DNA from: Micromonospora profundi
GTDB taxonomy: Bacteria; Actinomycetota; Actinomycetes; Mycobacteriales; Micromonosporaceae
DNA length: 64,000 nt
Reading direction: 5' to 3'
Assembly: GCF_011927785.1 (NCBI RefSeq)
Contig: NZ_JAATJK010000001.1
Location: 1,178,001-1,242,000 of the forward strand
Shown here: positions 13,111 through 23,768 of the stretch, piece after piece
Layout of the letters: the number at the start of each line of letters is the position of its first letter
Position numbering within the stretch: position 1 is the first letter of the stretch
The notes under the pieces: model-generated
Database searches by the model: none
What the model was told of the DNA's origin: nothing
Seen by the model: only the letters and a program-made list of their open reading frames with translations
Position numbers and translations under genes: made by a program

Positions 13111-13880
13111 TAGCGCAGGCTGCGGAGGCGGGCCGGCACGTCGGCGGCTGCCGCCCGGTCGAGCAGCCAGCGGGTCCGGTGCACGCCGTGCACACCGGCG
13201 GCCGGCAGCTGCACCGGCCCGGCGCCGGCCAGCGCCATGCCCACCGCGCGTGCCTTGTCCGCGCCACCTGCCACCAGCCAGACCTCCTCGGCCGTGTTGA
13301 TCGCCGGCAGGGTGAGCGTGGTCCGCACCGGCGGCGGCTTCGGGCTGCCCCGCACCGCGCTGCACGGCCGGGTCTCATAGTGCACGGGATGCCCCGGAAA
13401 GACCGATGCGACGTGGCCGTCCTCCCCGACGCCGAGCATCAACACGTCGAAGTGCGGCAGAGTGGCGTGCCCCGGCCGGGCGGCGCGGGCCAGCTCCTCG
13501 GCGTACCCGGCGGCGGCGGCCTCCGGGTCGTTGCCGGCCGGGCCGTCGGACGCCGGCATGGGATGCACCCGGGCCGGGTCCAGCGGAACCACGTCCAGCA
13601 GCGCGGCGCGGGCCTGCGTCTCGTTGCGCTCCGGGTCGCCGGCCGGCAGGAACCGCTCGTCGCCCCACCACACGTCGACCCGTGACCAGTCGACCGCGTC
13701 GCGGGCCGGCAGCTGCCCGACTGCCCGGTACACGGCCGCCGCGATCCGGCCACCGGTGAGCACCACAGCGGCCTCACCTCTGTCGGCCTGGGCGTCGAGC
13801 AGCTTCACCAGCAGCCGGGCCGCCACGGCCTGCGCCAGCATGTCGGCGTCGGCGTGGACGGCGACACTCGCCTCACTCAT
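13110..13880 (-). CDS. pgl: 6-phosphogluconolactonase
   Basis: Hydrolyses 6-phosphogluconolactone in the oxidative pentose-phosphate pathway. The 256-aa NagB/DevB-type protein shows VVLTGGRIAAAVY, the VDVWWGDERFLPAGDPERNE motif and LMLGVGEDGHVASVFPGHP. I chose the ATG at 13880 (MSEASVAV), with GAAGG 8 nt upstream; the frame stays open to 13910. It is the last gene of the tkt-tal-pgi-zwf-opcA-pgl array, separated from opcA by 123 bp. Confidence 0.95.
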   Translation of the reverse strand: MSEASVAVHADADMLAQAVAARLLVKLLDAQADRGEAAVVLTGGRIAAAVYRAVGQLPARDAVDWSRVDVWWGDERFLPAGDPERNETQARAALLDVVPLDPARVHPMPASDGPAGNDPEAAAAGYAEELARAARPGHATLPHFDVLMLGVGEDGHVASVFPGHPVHYETRPCSAVRGSPKPPPVRTTLTLPAINTAEEVWLVAGGADKARAVGMALAGAGPVQLPAAGVHGVHRTRWLLDRAAAADVPARLRSLR

Positions 13881-14003
13881 CGGTTGTGCCTTCGTTTCCC
13901 GACCGCGCACGGCGGTCGCTGTCGCATCGTGCCGGGGCGGGCTGCCCCGGAAGTGCCGCGGCGGGTGCCGGGGAAACGCCCCGCCCCGCTGACGTGACCC
14001 GGC

Positions 14004-15017
14004 TCAGCGCTCGCTCGTGCCGCTGTGCGCGGTCACACCGGCCTCGGCGCGCCGGGCGGTGGCCGGATCCTTCCAGACGTGCACCCGCTGCGGAGAACGC
14101 TGCTCCAGCCCATGCAGCCCCACAGTGGCGCCCAGCGCCTCCGCGTACACCTGGTCGGCGTCCAGCCGGCGCAGCTCCTCGGCCAGTTCGTCACCGAGCG
14201 GCCGACGGACGAGAGGCAGCGTCCGGTCGTCCTGGCCGGTCCGCCGGAACACCGCCATGCTGTCCTCGCGGGTGAGCGTCAGGCGGTCACCGTTGGCGCA
14301 GGTCAACTGCACCTCCCGCATCCGGGGGAACTCGTTGGTGTCCACCCGGGCCGGCTGAATGCCGAGCCGGCTGGACAGCCAGCCCGCCATCAGCTCCGCG
14401 GTCGGGTCGGTCGGCGGCGCGACAACAGTCGCCTCGGTGACCTTCGCCTGGGTGGTGTCGAACGCCCCGGCGACGAGGGTCCGCCACGGGGTGATCCGCG
14501 TCCACGCCAGGTCGGTGTCACCCGGTGCGTAGTCGTGGGCCCGCTGCCGCAGGGCGGCGATCGGATCCGCGGCCTGTGCGCTGTCGGTGATCCGCCGGTC
14601 GGCGACCACGCCGAGGAAGTCGGTGGCGATCTCCGCCGGAGGCGGACCGTGCCACCAGGTCACCACAGGTACGTCAGGCACCAGCAGGGGCATCACCACC
14701 GACTCGGCGTGCAGGGCGAGCCGCCCGTACATCCGGGTGACGACAGCCTCGCACGGGCCGAGCCGGCCGCCGACCACGATCTCCGCGTCCAGCCGGTTGC
14801 GTTCCCGCTCGATGTCGGAGCGGACCACCACCAGCAGCCGGCACGGGTGGGCAGCGGCGGCGATCGTCGCCGCCGCCTCCGCCTCCCGTACCCGCTTCTC
14901 GTCGACCACCACGATGAGGGTGAGCGCCATACCACTGGCCACACCGCCGGCGCTGCGCCGCTCGGCGGCGAGCGCCTTGACCACCTCGTTGCCGGTGGTG
15001 TCCCACAGCCCGATCAC
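14004..15017 (-). CDS. opcA: Glucose-6-phosphate dehydrogenase assembly protein OpcA
   Basis: An actinobacterial/cyanobacterial protein needed for full activity of G6PD. The 337-aa sequence starts at the GTG at 15017 (MIGLWDTTGNEVVKAL), 6 nt after AGGAGG; longer frames upstream overlap zwf and lack an RBS. Conserved blocks include RNRLDAEIVVGG, CEAVVTRMYGRLALHAESVV and PVVTWWHG. It follows zwf by 22 bp, consistent with making the two together. Confidence 0.94.
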   Translation of the reverse strand: MIGLWDTTGNEVVKALAAERRSAGGVASGMALTLIVVVDEKRVREAEAAATIAAAAHPCRLLVVVRSDIERERNRLDAEIVVGGRLGPCEAVVTRMYGRLALHAESVVMPLLVPDVPVVTWWHGPPPAEIATDFLGVVADRRITDSAQAADPIAALRQRAHDYAPGDTDLAWTRITPWRTLVAGAFDTTQAKVTEATVVAPPTDPTAELMAGWLSSRLGIQPARVDTNEFPRMREVQLTCANGDRLTLTREDSMAVFRRTGQDDRTLPLVRRPLGDELAEELRRLDADQVYAEALGATVGLHGLEQRSPQRVHVWKDPATARRAEAGVTAHSGTSER

Positions 15018-15039
15018 TGGAGCCTCCTGGTCTGCTCGC

Positions 15040-16554
15040 TCACGCGCGTCGCCATGCCCGGCCCTCGCGGGCCAACATCTCGTCGGCTGCCCGCGGCCCC
15101 CACTCACCAGCGCGGTACGGCTCCGGCGTCGTGCCCGCCCAGGCGTGCTCCAGCGGGTCGATGACCTGCCAGCTCTGCTCGACCTCGGCGGCGTCCGGGA
15201 ACAGGGTGCGGTCGCCGATCAGCACGTCCAGCACCAGCCGCTCGTACGCCTCGGGGCTGGACTCGGTGAACGCCTCGCCGTACTGGAAGTCCATCGCGAT
15301 GTCGCGGACCTCCATCGTCGTGCCGGGAACCTTCGAGCCGAACTTGAGCACCACACCCTCGTCGGGCTGCACCCGGATCACCAGCTGGTTGTTGCCCAGC
15401 GACTCCATGTCGGCGTCGTTGAACGGCAGGTGCGGCGCCTTCTTGAACATGATGGCGACCTCGGTGACGCGCCGGGGCAGTCGCTTGCCGGCCCGGATGT
15501 AGAACGGCACTTCGGCCCACCGGCGGTTCTGGATGCCCAGCCGCACCGCCACGTACGTCTCCGTGGTGGAGTCGCTGGGGACGTCCTGCTCCTCCAGGTA
15601 GCCGACAGCGCGTTCGCCGCCCACCCAGCCCGGCAGGTACTGGCCGCGCACGGTGTCCCGGGCCACGTCCTTCGGCAGGGTGATCGCCTTGAGCACCTTC
15701 AGCTTCTCGGCCCGGATCTCGTCGGCGTCGAAGCTCGTCGGCTCCTCCATGGCCACCAGGGCCAGAAGTTGGAGCAGGTGGTTCTGCAGCACGTCACGGG
15801 CGGTGCCGACGGTGTCGTAGAAGCCGGCGCGGGTGCCGATGCCGACGTCCTCGGCCATTGTGATCTGCACCGAGTCGACGTACTTGGAATTCCACAGCGG
15901 CTCGAACAGGTTGTTGGCGAACCGCAGGGCGAGGATGTTCTGGACCGTCTCCTTGCCCAGGTAGTGGTCGATCCGGAAGACGTCCTGCCTGGTGAACACG
16001 TCGTCGACCAGGTCGTTGAGCGCCTTGGCCGACGGCAGGTCGTTGCCGAACGGCTTCTCCACCACCACGCGGCGCCAGCCGCCGGACTTGTCGTTGTCGG
16101 CCATTCCGGTGCGGGCCAGCTGCTTGAGCACGACGGGGAACGCGGCAGGGGGGATGGAGAAGTAGAACGCCGCGTTGCCGGTGATGCCGTGGGTCTGCCG
16201 CAGACCGTCAAGCGTGGACGCCAGCTGGTCGAAGGCGGCGTCGTCGTCGAACGAACCGCCCACGAACTTGATGTTGCCGGCCAGCCGCGCCCACACCTCG
16301 TCCCGCCACGGCGTACGGGCGTGCTTGCGGGCCGCCTCGCACGCGAGGGTCTCGAAGTCGCCGTCACCCCAGTCGCGCCGTGCGAAGCCGAGCACCACGA
16401 AGCCGGGCGGCAGCAGACCCCGGTTGGCGAGGTCGTAGACGGCCGGAAGTAGCTTCTTGCGGGCCAGGTCGCCGGTCACCCCGAAGATCACCAGAGCGCA
16501 TGGCTCGGGGATCCGGGGCAACCGGCGGTCCTGCGGGTCCCGCAGCGGGTTCAC
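15040..16554 (-). CDS. zwf: Glucose-6-phosphate 1-dehydrogenase
   Basis: NADP-dependent first step of the oxidative pentose-phosphate pathway. Visible are the Rossmann motif [25 protein letters not shown], the active-site block [19 protein letters not shown] and a normal C-terminus. I chose the GTG at 16554 ([15 protein letters not shown], 504 aa) because homologues begin next to NPLRD and GAGAAGG lies just upstream. An ATG at 16590 and a GTG at 16596 overlapping the pgi stop are alternatives that would add 12-14 residues. Confidence 0.95.
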   Translation of the reverse strand: MNPLRDPQDRRLPRIPEPCALVIFGVTGDLARKKLLPAVYDLANRGLLPPGFVVLGFARRDWGDGDFETLACEAARKHARTPWRDEVWARLAGNIKFVGGSFDDDAAFDQLASTLDGLRQTHGITGNAAFYFSIPPAAFPVVLKQLARTGMADNDKSGGWRRVVVEKPFGNDLPSAKALNDLVDDVFTRQDVFRIDHYLGKETVQNILALRFANNLFEPLWNSKYVDSVQITMAEDVGIGTRAGFYDTVGTARDVLQNHLLQLLALVAMEEPTSFDADEIRAEKLKVLKAITLPKDVARDTVRGQYLPGWVGGERAVGYLEEQDVPSDSTTETYVAVRLGIQNRRWAEVPFYIRAGKRLPRRVTEVAIMFKKAPHLPFNDADMESLGNNQLVIRVQPDEGVVLKFGSKVPGTTMEVRDIAMDFQYGEAFTESSPEAYERLVLDVLIGDRTLFPDAAEVEQSWQVIDPLEHAWAGTTPEPYRAGEWGPRAADEMLAREGRAWRRA

Positions 16555-16592
16555 GCCGCCTTCTCGCTCCGCGTCTGTCACAGCGTCCATCC

Positions 16593-18242
16593 TCACGTCC
16601 GCAGCTCACCGGCCGCGTCGAGCAGTTGGGCGACGCCGGCCGCCCGGTCGGTCAGGTGTAGCCGCAGCACCGGGCGCTCCCGGCCCGCGAGGGCCTCCCG
16701 GTCGCCGGCGGCCTGCGCCGCCTGCAACTCCCCGAAGGTGTACGGCTTGCCGGGCACCGCCAGGTCCTCGGCGACAGCGCCGGTCACCTGCAGGTAGCTG
16801 CCCACCTGCGGGCCGCCCTTGTGGTACTGGCCGGTGGAGTGCAGGAACCGCGGCCCCCAACCGAAGGTGACCGGCCGGCCGGCAGCCTCGGCCAGCAGCG
16901 GCCGCAGCCGGGCCGCGTCGGCGTCGGCGAAGCGGTCCAGGTACGCCATCACGGCCAGGTAGCCGTCCTCGCCCAGCCCGTCCAGCAGCCAGCGCAGCAC
17001 GCCGGCCAGGTCACCGGGGGCGCCCTGCGGCGCGTACACCTCGATCGCGCCCTCGGTGAACGACGGCGTCTCCGCCGGCAGACCCGAGGCCAGGATCTTG
17101 TTGGTGTTCTCCTTGGACTCGGTGACGTTCGGTTGGTTGAACGGGTCGATGCCGAGCACCACGCCCGCCACCGCCGTGGCGTACTCCCAGGCCAGGAACT
17201 GCGCGCCGAGCGGGCCGTTGACGGCCACGTCCGGGTTGGCGCCGCCGCCGGGCATGTCACCGGCGGCAAGCGCGCCGCCGTAGCTCACCGTCAGCACGTC
17301 CGGCCCGGTGGCGCCGGGGCTCTGCGGCGACTCCACCACCACCGGCAGGATGCCCACGCCGGCCTTGCCCGTCGACTCGGCGATCAGCTGCTCGGCCCAG
17401 TCGCCGAGCCCGTCGATGCCGGTGCCGTCGGACACCAGGGCGACCTTGTCGCGGGCCAGCGTCGCCGCGGCGCCCAGCGCGGCGCCCAGCGCCAGCGCCG
17501 GGTTGTCGCGGTCCCCGTCGAGCGACTGCGCCAGCGCGTCGGCCTGGTCGAGGAGTTCGGCGACCTCGACCCCGGCCAGCGCGGAGGGGACCAGCCCGAA
17601 CGCGGTGAGCGCCGAGTACCGGCCGCCCACGTTCGGGTCGGCGAGCACCGTGAACGCGCCCATCTCGCTGGCGGTGGTCGCCAGCGGGGAACCCGGGTCG
17701 GTGACGATGACGAAGTGCCTGCCGGCCTCCGCCTCGCTCATCCCGGCGTCCAGGAACGCCTGCCAGTAGGCACGACGGTGGCTGTCGGTCTCCACGGTCG
17801 AGCCGGACTTGCTGGCCACCACCACGACGGTGCGCTCCAGGCGGTCACCGAGGGCCGCCCGGACCTGGCCCGGGTCGGTGGTGTCGAGCACTGTCAGCGG
17901 CCGGCCCAGCGTCCGGGTGATCACCTCGGGGGCCAGTGACGAGCCACCCATGCCGGCGAGGACCACGTGGTCCAGGTCGGCAAGCTCCGCGGTCAGCTCG
18001 GCCAGCTGCGCCAGCAACTCCCGGCTGTGCCGGTGGGTGTCCACCCAACCGAGCCGGATCTTCGCCTCGGCCTCGGCGTCCGGACCCCACAGGCCGGCGT
18101 CCTTTGTCGCCAACCTGCCCGGGACGCCCGCCTTGACCAGCGCGTCACGGGTCGAGGCGGGGGCGGACTTGTCCACGGCGTCCGCGCCGTACACGGCGAG
18201 ACCACCGGCGGCCTCCACGGGCCCATCGAGAAGGTCGCTCAT
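16593..18242 (-). CDS. pgi: Glucose-6-phosphate isomerase
   Basis: Interconverts glucose-6-P and fructose-6-P, linking glycolysis to the adjacent pentose-phosphate genes. The 549-aa protein has two SIS-type sugar-isomerase folds: [11 protein letters not shown] (about residue 98), [18 protein letters not shown], and [12 protein letters not shown] in the C-terminal half. It is the divergent actinobacterial form found inside tal-zwf operons. The ATG at 18242 (MSDLLDG) follows GGAGTGGCGGC, which is part of the junction repeat at 18235-18314. Confidence 0.92.
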   Translation of the reverse strand: MSDLLDGPVEAAGGLAVYGADAVDKSAPASTRDALVKAGVPGRLATKDAGLWGPDAEAEAKIRLGWVDTHRHSRELLAQLAELTAELADLDHVVLAGMGGSSLAPEVITRTLGRPLTVLDTTDPGQVRAALGDRLERTVVVVASKSGSTVETDSHRRAYWQAFLDAGMSEAEAGRHFVIVTDPGSPLATTASEMGAFTVLADPNVGGRYSALTAFGLVPSALAGVEVAELLDQADALAQSLDGDRDNPALALGAALGAAATLARDKVALVSDGTGIDGLGDWAEQLIAESTGKAGVGILPVVVESPQSPGATGPDVLTVSYGGALAAGDMPGGGANPDVAVNGPLGAQFLAWEYATAVAGVVLGIDPFNQPNVTESKENTNKILASGLPAETPSFTEGAIEVYAPQGAPGDLAGVLRWLLDGLGEDGYLAVMAYLDRFADADAARLRPLLAEAAGRPVTFGWGPRFLHSTGQYHKGGPQVGSYLQVTGAVAEDLAVPGKPYTFGELQAAQAAGDREALAGRERPVLRLHLTDRAAGVAQLLDAAGELRT

Positions 18243-18314
18243 GCCGCCACTCCGCTTCGCTGCGTGCCGTCATGAGGCACATTTGCACCGAGCCTGCTGA
18301 TTCGCTCGCTCATG
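18235..18314 (-). repeat. Stop-to-start junction repeat, tal-pgi
   Basis: Read on the minus strand, this ~80-bp element begins with the tal stop (TGAGCGA) and ends with the pgi start (ATGAGCGA). It shares GGTGCAAA, CACGCAGCGAAGCGGAG and CGGCATGAGCGA, in that order and at similar spacing, with 31313-31400 in the suf operon. It supplies stop codon, RBS (GGAG) and start codon of neighbouring genes. Confidence 0.75.
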
Positions 18315-19488
18315 CGTTCCCACCGGCCTTCTCGGCGGCCTTGGCGTTGCCCTTGGCGGCCTTGTTCGGCGCGCCCTTGCCCTTGGCCGCTGCCTCCAGC
18401 GACTTGCGGACGCCGTCGAGCAGCTCCTGCCAGCTGGCCTCGAACTTCTCCACGCCCTCGGTCTCCAGGGTGGCGATCACGTCGGCCATGTCCACCCCCA
18501 CCGACTCCAGGTCCGCGAAGACGGCGCGGGCCGCGTCGTAGGCGCCGGTGATGGTGTCCGCGCGGGTCTCGCCATGATCGGCGTACGCGTGGATGACCGG
18601 CTCCGGCATGGTGTTGACGGTGCCGGGGGCGATCAGCTCCTCGACGTAGATGACGTCGCGGTAGTCCGGGTTCTTCGTCGAGGTGGACGCCCACAGGGGG
18701 CGCTGCGGGTGCGCGCCGGCGTCCGCGAGGGCCTTCCACCGGTCGGAGGAGAACACCTTGGTGTAGCGCTCGTACGCCAGTTGGGCGTTCGCCACAGCGG
18801 CCTTGCCCCGCAGGGCCTTGGCCTGCTCGGAGCCGATCTTCTCCAGCCGCTTGTCGACCTCGGAGTCGACGCGGGATACGAAGAACGACGCCACCGAGCC
18901 GATGGTGGACAGGTCGTGGCCGTTGGCCTTGGCCTGCTCCAGACCGTCCAGGAACGCCTCCATAACCGCCGAGTAACGGTCCAGGCCGAAGATCAGCGTC
19001 ACGTTGACGCTGATGCCCTCGGCGAGCGTGGCGGTGATCGCCGGCAGCCCCGCCTCGGTGGCAGGGATCTTGATGAACAGGTTGGGGCGGTCGACAAGCC
19101 ACCACAGCGCCTTCGCCTCGGCGACCGTCTTGTCGCTGTCGTGCGCCAGCCGGGGGTCCACCTCGATGGAGACCCGGCCGTCGACACCGTCGCTCGCGTC
19201 GTACGACGGGCGCATCACGTCGCACGCCCACCGCACGTCGTACGTGGTGAGCATGCGTACCGACTCCTCGACCTCCACGCCACGGACGGCGAGGTCGTGC
19301 AACTGCCAGTTGTACTCGTCGGCGTCGCTCAACGCCTTCGCGAAGATCGTCGGGTTGGTGGTCACCCCGGCGACGTGCTGCTCCCGCCGGAGCTTGTCCA
19401 GCCCGCCGGAGCTGAGTCGTACCCGGGACAGATCATCGAGCCACACCGCCACACCGGCGGCGGTGAGTTCACTCAATTTGTCGGTCAT
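18310..19488 (-). CDS. tal: Transaldolase
   Basis: Moves a dihydroxyacetone unit between sugar phosphates in the non-oxidative pentose-phosphate pathway. The 392-aa protein has [12 protein letters not shown] near the start, the [18 protein letters not shown] block and the [14 protein letters not shown] region with the Schiff-base Lys. The last ~30 residues are a Lys/Ala-rich tail ([20 protein letters not shown]) outside the fold. ATG at 19488 with GGGAG about 10 nt upstream, 15 bp after tkt; a GTG at 19497 is too close to that RBS. Confidence 0.95.
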   Translation of the reverse strand: MTDKLSELTAAGVAVWLDDLSRVRLSSGGLDKLRREQHVAGVTTNPTIFAKALSDADEYNWQLHDLAVRGVEVEESVRMLTTYDVRWACDVMRPSYDASDGVDGRVSIEVDPRLAHDSDKTVAEAKALWWLVDRPNLFIKIPATEAGLPAITATLAEGISVNVTLIFGLDRYSAVMEAFLDGLEQAKANGHDLSTIGSVASFFVSRVDSEVDKRLEKIGSEQAKALRGKAAVANAQLAYERYTKVFSSDRWKALADAGAHPQRPLWASTSTKNPDYRDVIYVEELIAPGTVNTMPEPVIHAYADHGETRADTITGAYDAARAVFADLESVGVDMADVIATLETEGVEKFEASWQELLDGVRKSLEAAAKGKGAPNKAAKGNAKAAEKAGGNA

Positions 19489-19503
19489 GCCGTCCACGCT
19501 CCC

Positions 19504-21642
19504 TCAGTTGCCGGTCGTGAAACCGGTGATGTCGCCCACCCGGGCCAGCGAGGCGTGAGCCGCCGCCACGATCCGGTCGGGGGTGAACCCGAATTGCTCG
19601 AAGAGCACGGTGTGCGGGGCGCTCGCGCCGTAGTGCTCCAGGCTGACGCTCTCGCCGAGGTCACCGACGACGCCGCGCCAGGACATGGCGATGCCCGCCT
19701 CCACGCTCACCCGTGCCTTTACCCCGCGGGGGAGGACCGACTCCCGGTAGGCCTCATCCTGCTCGTAGAACCACTCCTGGCAGGGCATCGACACGACCCG
19801 GGTGGGGGTGCCGTCGGCCTCCAGCCGCTCCCGGGCGGTCAGGCAGAGCTGCACCTCGGAACCGGTGCCGACGATGATCACCTGCGGCTTGCCGTTGGAC
19901 GCCTCGGCCAGCACGTAGCCGCCCTTAGCCACGCCGTCCACGCTGCCCAGGACGTCGCGGTCCAGGGTCGGCAGCGGCTGGCGGCTCAGCGCCAGGGCGG
20001 TCGGCCGGTCGGTGTGCTCAAGCGCCATCCGCCACGCCCAGGCGGTCTCGTTGGCGTCCGCCGGGCGGACCACGTCCAGGCCGGGGATGGCGCGCAGCGC
20101 GGTCAGGTGCTCCACCGGCTGGTGGGTCGGGCCGTCCTCGCCCAGGCCGATCGAGTCGTGCGTCCAGACGTAGGTCACCGGCAGCTTCATCAACGCGGCC
20201 AGCCGCACCGACGGCCGCATGTAGTCGCTGAACACCAGGAACGTGCCGCCGTACGGGCGGGTGCCGCCGTGCAGGGCGATGCCGTTGAGGATCGCGCCCA
20301 TGGCGTGCTCACGGATGCCGAAGTGCAGCGTGCGGCCGTACTCGTGGCCCGGGAAGTCCTTGGTGGCGTGCGCGGCCGGAATGAACGACGGCTCGCCCTT
20401 CATCGTGGTGTTGTTGCTCTCGGCCAGGTCGGCCGAACCGCCCCAGAGCTCCGGCAGCACCGGCGCGAGGGCCTCCAGCACCTTACCGGACGCCGCCCGG
20501 GTGGCCACGCCCTTGGCGTCGGCGGGGAAGGTGGGCAGCGCGTCGGTCCAGCCGTCGGGCAGCACCCGGCCGGCCATCCGCTCGTAGAGTGCCGCGCGCT
20601 CCGGGTTGGCCTTCTTCCAGGCGTCGAACGCGGTGGTCCACTCCTGCTGGGCGTCGGAGCCGCGGCCCATCACCTGCCGGGCGTGGCCGAGCACCTCCTC
20701 GTCGACCTGGAAGGTCTGCTCCGCGTCGAAGCCGAGGATCTCCTTGGTGGCCTTCACCTCGTCGGCACCGAGCGCCGAGCCGTGGATCTTGCCGGTGTTC
20801 TGCTTGTTGGGCGCCGGCCAGCCGATGATCGTGCGCAGCGCGATGAAGGAGGGGCGCCCGGTCTCGGCCTTCGCCGCCACCAGCGCCCGGTGCAGGGCCT
20901 CGGCGTCCTCGTGGTACTCACCCTGGTCGGCGTCACCGCTGCGCCAGTCGACGGTCTGCACGTGCCAGCCGTACGCCTCGTAGCGGGCGGCCACGTCCTC
21001 GCTCTTGGCGATCCGGGTGTCGTCCTCGATCGAGATCTCGTTGTCGTCGTAGATCACCGTGAGGTTGCCCAGCTGCTGGTGCCCGGCCAGGGCGCTGGCC
21101 TCGTGGCTGATGCCCTCCTCGATGTCACCGTCGGAGACGATGCACCAGATGTCGTGGTCGAAGACCGACGCGCCGGGCTCGGCCTCCGGGTCGAACAGGC
21201 CGCGTTCGCGGCGGGCCGCCATGGCCATGCCGACGGCGTTGCCGAGGCCCTGCCCGAGCGGACCGGTGGTGGTCTCCACGCCGGGCGTGTGGCCGTGCTC
21301 GGGGTGACCCGGGGTGAGCGAGCCCCACTGCCGCAGCGACTTCAGGTCCTCAAGGCTCAGCGGGTACCCGGACAGGAACAGCTGGATGTAGAGGGTCAGG
21401 CTGGAGTGCCCGGCGGAGAGCACGAACCGGTCGCGGCCGGGCCAGTTCGGGTCGGCCGGGTTGTGTCGCATCACCCGGTTGAAGAGAAGGTACGCAGCAG
21501 GTGCCAGGCTCATCGCGGTGCCCGGGTGACCGTTGCCGGATTTCTCCACGGCATCCATGGCCAGCACGCGGACGGTGTCGACAGCCCGGCGATCGAGGTC
21601 GGACCAGTTGAGTTCGGAGTGCGCGGGTCGGTTGGCAGCCAC
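19504..21642 (-). CDS. tkt: Transketolase
   Basis: Thiamine-diphosphate enzyme transferring two-carbon units. The 712-aa protein has the ThDP/Mg region (SGNGHPGTAMSL, TGPLGQGLGNAVGMA, SDGDIEEGISHEASA), the pyrimidine domain (FGIREHAMGAI, HDSIGLGEDGPTHQPVEH) and the C-terminal domain (VSMPCQEWFYEQDEAYRESV). I chose the GTG at 21642 (MAANRPAHSE) with GAGGAG about 10 nt upstream. First gene of the pentose-phosphate operon; its promoter must lie in the 262 bp shared with divergent ctaB, which hold no gene. Confidence 0.96.
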   Translation of the reverse strand: MAANRPAHSELNWSDLDRRAVDTVRVLAMDAVEKSGNGHPGTAMSLAPAAYLLFNRVMRHNPADPNWPGRDRFVLSAGHSSLTLYIQLFLSGYPLSLEDLKSLRQWGSLTPGHPEHGHTPGVETTTGPLGQGLGNAVGMAMAARRERGLFDPEAEPGASVFDHDIWCIVSDGDIEEGISHEASALAGHQQLGNLTVIYDDNEISIEDDTRIAKSEDVAARYEAYGWHVQTVDWRSGDADQGEYHEDAEALHRALVAAKAETGRPSFIALRTIIGWPAPNKQNTGKIHGSALGADEVKATKEILGFDAEQTFQVDEEVLGHARQVMGRGSDAQQEWTTAFDAWKKANPERAALYERMAGRVLPDGWTDALPTFPADAKGVATRAASGKVLEALAPVLPELWGGSADLAESNNTTMKGEPSFIPAAHATKDFPGHEYGRTLHFGIREHAMGAILNGIALHGGTRPYGGTFLVFSDYMRPSVRLAALMKLPVTYVWTHDSIGLGEDGPTHQPVEHLTALRAIPGLDVVRPADANETAWAWRMALEHTDRPTALALSRQPLPTLDRDVLGSVDGVAKGGYVLAEASNGKPQVIIVGTGSEVQLCLTARERLEADGTPTRVVSMPCQEWFYEQDEAYRESVLPRGVKARVSVEAGIAMSWRGVVGDLGESVSLEHYGASAPHTVLFEQFGFTPDRIVAAAHASLARVGDITGFTTGN

Positions 21643-21904
21643 GATGGTTGTGCTCCTCGGCAGATGGGCGGAACCCTCACTGATGACCCTATCGAGCGCC
21701 CCTAAACGCCCGCCCGGGGATCTCTGCATGCTGTGCAATACGTGGCGCGGCGCGATTCGTTCAACCCCGGTGGTGTGACGGCCCGCACCGTTGTCGGGTC
21801 GGCCGGGCAGCCAAAACGACGACGCGTAGTGTGTGGGTCGGTGTGCAGGCCCGCAGCGGGCCAGCCGAACCGATCCCCGTGCCGATGCCGGAAGGTGGCA
21901 ATCC

Positions 21905-22858
21905 GTGAGCATGATCACCGAGCGCCCCGCGAGCAACCCCGCCGGGCAACCCCCGGTGCGCTCGGTCGAGCGTCCGGTGGCCCGGCGGGACGTGCGCGCG
22001 GTCGTCTCGGCGTACGTGTCGCTCACCAAGCCGCGGATCGTGGAGCTGCTGCTGGTCACGACCGTCCCGGCGATGATGCTCGCCGAGGGCGGCATGCCGT
22101 CGCTGTGGCTGATGGCGGTGGTGCTGATCGGCGGCTCGCTCGCGGCTGGCGCGGCAAGCGTGCTCAACTGCTACATCGACCGGGACATCGACCAGTTGAT
22201 GCGGCGTACCAAGCGACGGCCGTTGCCGGCGCACACGGTGTCCCCGCGCAGCGCGCTGGTCTTCGGTCTGGTGCTGGCGGCGATCTCGATCGCGTTGATG
22301 GCGGCGTTCACGAATCTGCTCGCCGCGGCGCTGACTCTCGCCGCGATCGTCTACTACGACGTCGTCTACACCCTGTGGCTCAAGCGCTCCACCCCGACCA
22401 ACACGTTCTGGGGTGGCGCCTGCGGGGCGGCTCCGGTGCTGATCGGGTGGGCGGCGGTGACCGGCTCTCTGGCACCTGCCGCGTGGGGGCTGTTCGCGGT
22501 GGTCTTCTTCTGGCAGATGCCGCACTTCTACCCCCTCGCGATGAAGTACAAGGACGACTACGCGCGGGCCGGCATCCCGATGCTGCCCGTGGTGGCGTCC
22601 ACCCGCCGGGTGAACGCCGAGATCCTGATCTTCGCCTGGCTCACGGTGCTCACCTCCCTGGCCGTCTGGCCGCTGGGGCTCAGCGCGATCTACGGCGTGC
22701 CGACCCTCGTGGTGGGCGCCATCTTCATCGTCGAGGCGCACCGGCTCTGCCGGCGGGCGACCCGGGGCGAGGCGATCAAGCCGATGCGGCTGTTCCACTG
22801 GTCGACGACGTACCTGACGATCGTCTTCGTGGCCGTCGCACTCGACGCCCTGATCTGA
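21905..22858 (+). CDS. ctaB: Protohaem IX farnesyltransferase (haem O synthase)
   Basis: UbiA-type membrane prenyltransferase that adds farnesyl to haem b, the first step to haem A for aa3 oxidase. The 317-aa protein has about eight hydrophobic segments, the Asp-rich site [19 protein letters not shown] and the second loop [17 protein letters not shown], plus [16 protein letters not shown] at 21905 (MSMITERP) 9 nt after GGAAGG; an ATG two codons on is possible. The partner enzyme ctaA is 1 kb downstream on the other strand. Confidence 0.95.
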   Translation: MSMITERPASNPAGQPPVRSVERPVARRDVRAVVSAYVSLTKPRIVELLLVTTVPAMMLAEGGMPSLWLMAVVLIGGSLAAGAASVLNCYIDRDIDQLMRRTKRRPLPAHTVSPRSALVFGLVLAAISIALMAAFTNLLAAALTLAAIVYYDVVYTLWLKRSTPTNTFWGGACGAAPVLIGWAAVTGSLAPAAWGLFAVVFFWQMPHFYPLAMKYKDDYARAGIPMLPVVASTRRVNAEILIFAWLTVLTSLAVWPLGLSAIYGVPTLVVGAIFIVEAHRLCRRATRGEAIKPMRLFHWSTTYLTIVFVAVALDALI

Positions 22859-23167
22859 CGCTTCCTCAATCACGCGCGCGGCGCGGGTGTGGCCCGTTCG
22901 GTCCGGCGGTAGCGGAATCCAGTGACTAATCATGGCCATGGATGAGTTGTCCAGGTTTAACGTCACATCAGAGTAACTTTCGGCATGAGTCGGATCGGCT
23001 CAACCTGTGGTGCCTCAGGACTGATTTGGCGCGACGTTTCGCCAGTAAAAGTCCGGATATAAGCGGGCAGTTGACCTGTGCTCTTCCTTAAACCTGTAGG
23101 TAATTGGCATCACAAAAGCTTCATGGTTCTCGCCCGCACGAGTGGAACTCTGCTTAGGCTTCGCGTC
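22859..23167. promoter_or_regulatory. Relatively AT-rich gap with a promoter candidate
   Basis: The 309 bp after ctaB have no credible gene. From about 22920 to 23165 base composition is clearly less GC-rich than its surroundings. A housekeeping-type TTGACC at 23071-23076 is followed 18 bp later by TGTAGG (23095-23100), placing a start point about 60 bp upstream of the small gene at 23168. The match to the -10 consensus is weak. Confidence 0.4.
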
Positions 23168-23503
23168 ATGGCAGATGGTTCCGATACGACGCTGACGGCC
23201 GAGCAGACCACCAGCGAGCAGGCGCCGCAGGGCTTGGTTGCGGGTCTCAGGTCGTTCGCCGCCGGACACGGCGGCGCGAAGGCGGTCATCGAGTACGTCG
23301 GCAAGCGTGGCGCACGAATCGTCCTCGTGGGCTCCGACGGTGCGTGGGGCGACCAGTTCGCCGAAGACACCGTCACGGCTCGTGAGGCGTGCGCCCAGGC
23401 GGGAGTCACCGTCGAGAACGCCTGGGAGCGTGAACTGATGGACCAGATGCGGCCGAGCAACGACCTCTGGCGGTCGATGGCCCGACGCACGATGGCCCGC
23501 TGA
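23168..23503 (+). CDS. Conserved small actinobacterial protein, function unknown
   Basis: This 111-aa acidic protein starts at the ATG at 23168 (MADGSDTTLT). After a polar, probably disordered N-terminus (about 25 residues) comes a compact region with GLRSFAAGHGGAKAVIEYVG, a strand-like RIVLVGSDGAWGDQF and ARTMAR at the end. No membrane segment or known catalytic motif is visible. It has its own promoter-like region and a very strong terminator, so it is probably monocistronic and well expressed. I do not recognise a function. Confidence 0.8.
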   Translation: MADGSDTTLTAEQTTSEQAPQGLVAGLRSFAAGHGGAKAVIEYVGKRGARIVLVGSDGAWGDQFAEDTVTAREACAQAGVTVENAWERELMDQMRPSNDLWRSMARRTMAR

Positions 23504-23537
23504 AAATAGAAATCTGAAACTGACCGACCACCACAGT

Positions 23538-23566
23538 CGACCCGGGGGAAACCCCGGGTCGCTTTT
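23538..23566 (+). terminator. Strong intrinsic terminator with T-run
   Basis: A perfect 10-bp stem (CGACCCGGGG / CCCCGGGTCG, loop GAAA) is followed by CTTTTT. One of the few classical U-tract terminators in the window; it ends the small gene at 23168-23503. Confidence 0.92.
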
Positions 23567-23768
23567 TCGTCAGCCGTACCCCCGGCACCGAAGCCCGCCG
23601 GGTGCGGCGCGCCAGGGTGGTGCTGACGGGTGCGACGGCAGGGCGGTGCGCCACGCAGTGCCGGCGGGTGCGGTGCGCCGAGAGCTGCGCGTGTCCGGCG
23701 GTGACAGGGAGCGCAACTCGACCCACAGCCAGCGGTCAGACCGGCCGATCCGGGGGAGATCCACTCGG

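Noticed and set aside
18574..21705. Very long plus-strand open frame opposite tal and tkt
   Set aside because: Antisense shadow caused by third-position GC bias; the minus strand holds clearly recognisable transaldolase and transketolase.
21643..22167. N-terminal extension of transketolase reaching into ctaB
   Set aside because: The frame stays open, but the extension is low complexity, overlaps a divergent gene, and the RBS points to the GTG at 21642.
23015..23269. Small minus-strand frame over the AT-rich gap
   Set aside because: It overlaps the promoter and 5' end of the gene at 23168, has no RBS, and ends in sequence unlike a protein.
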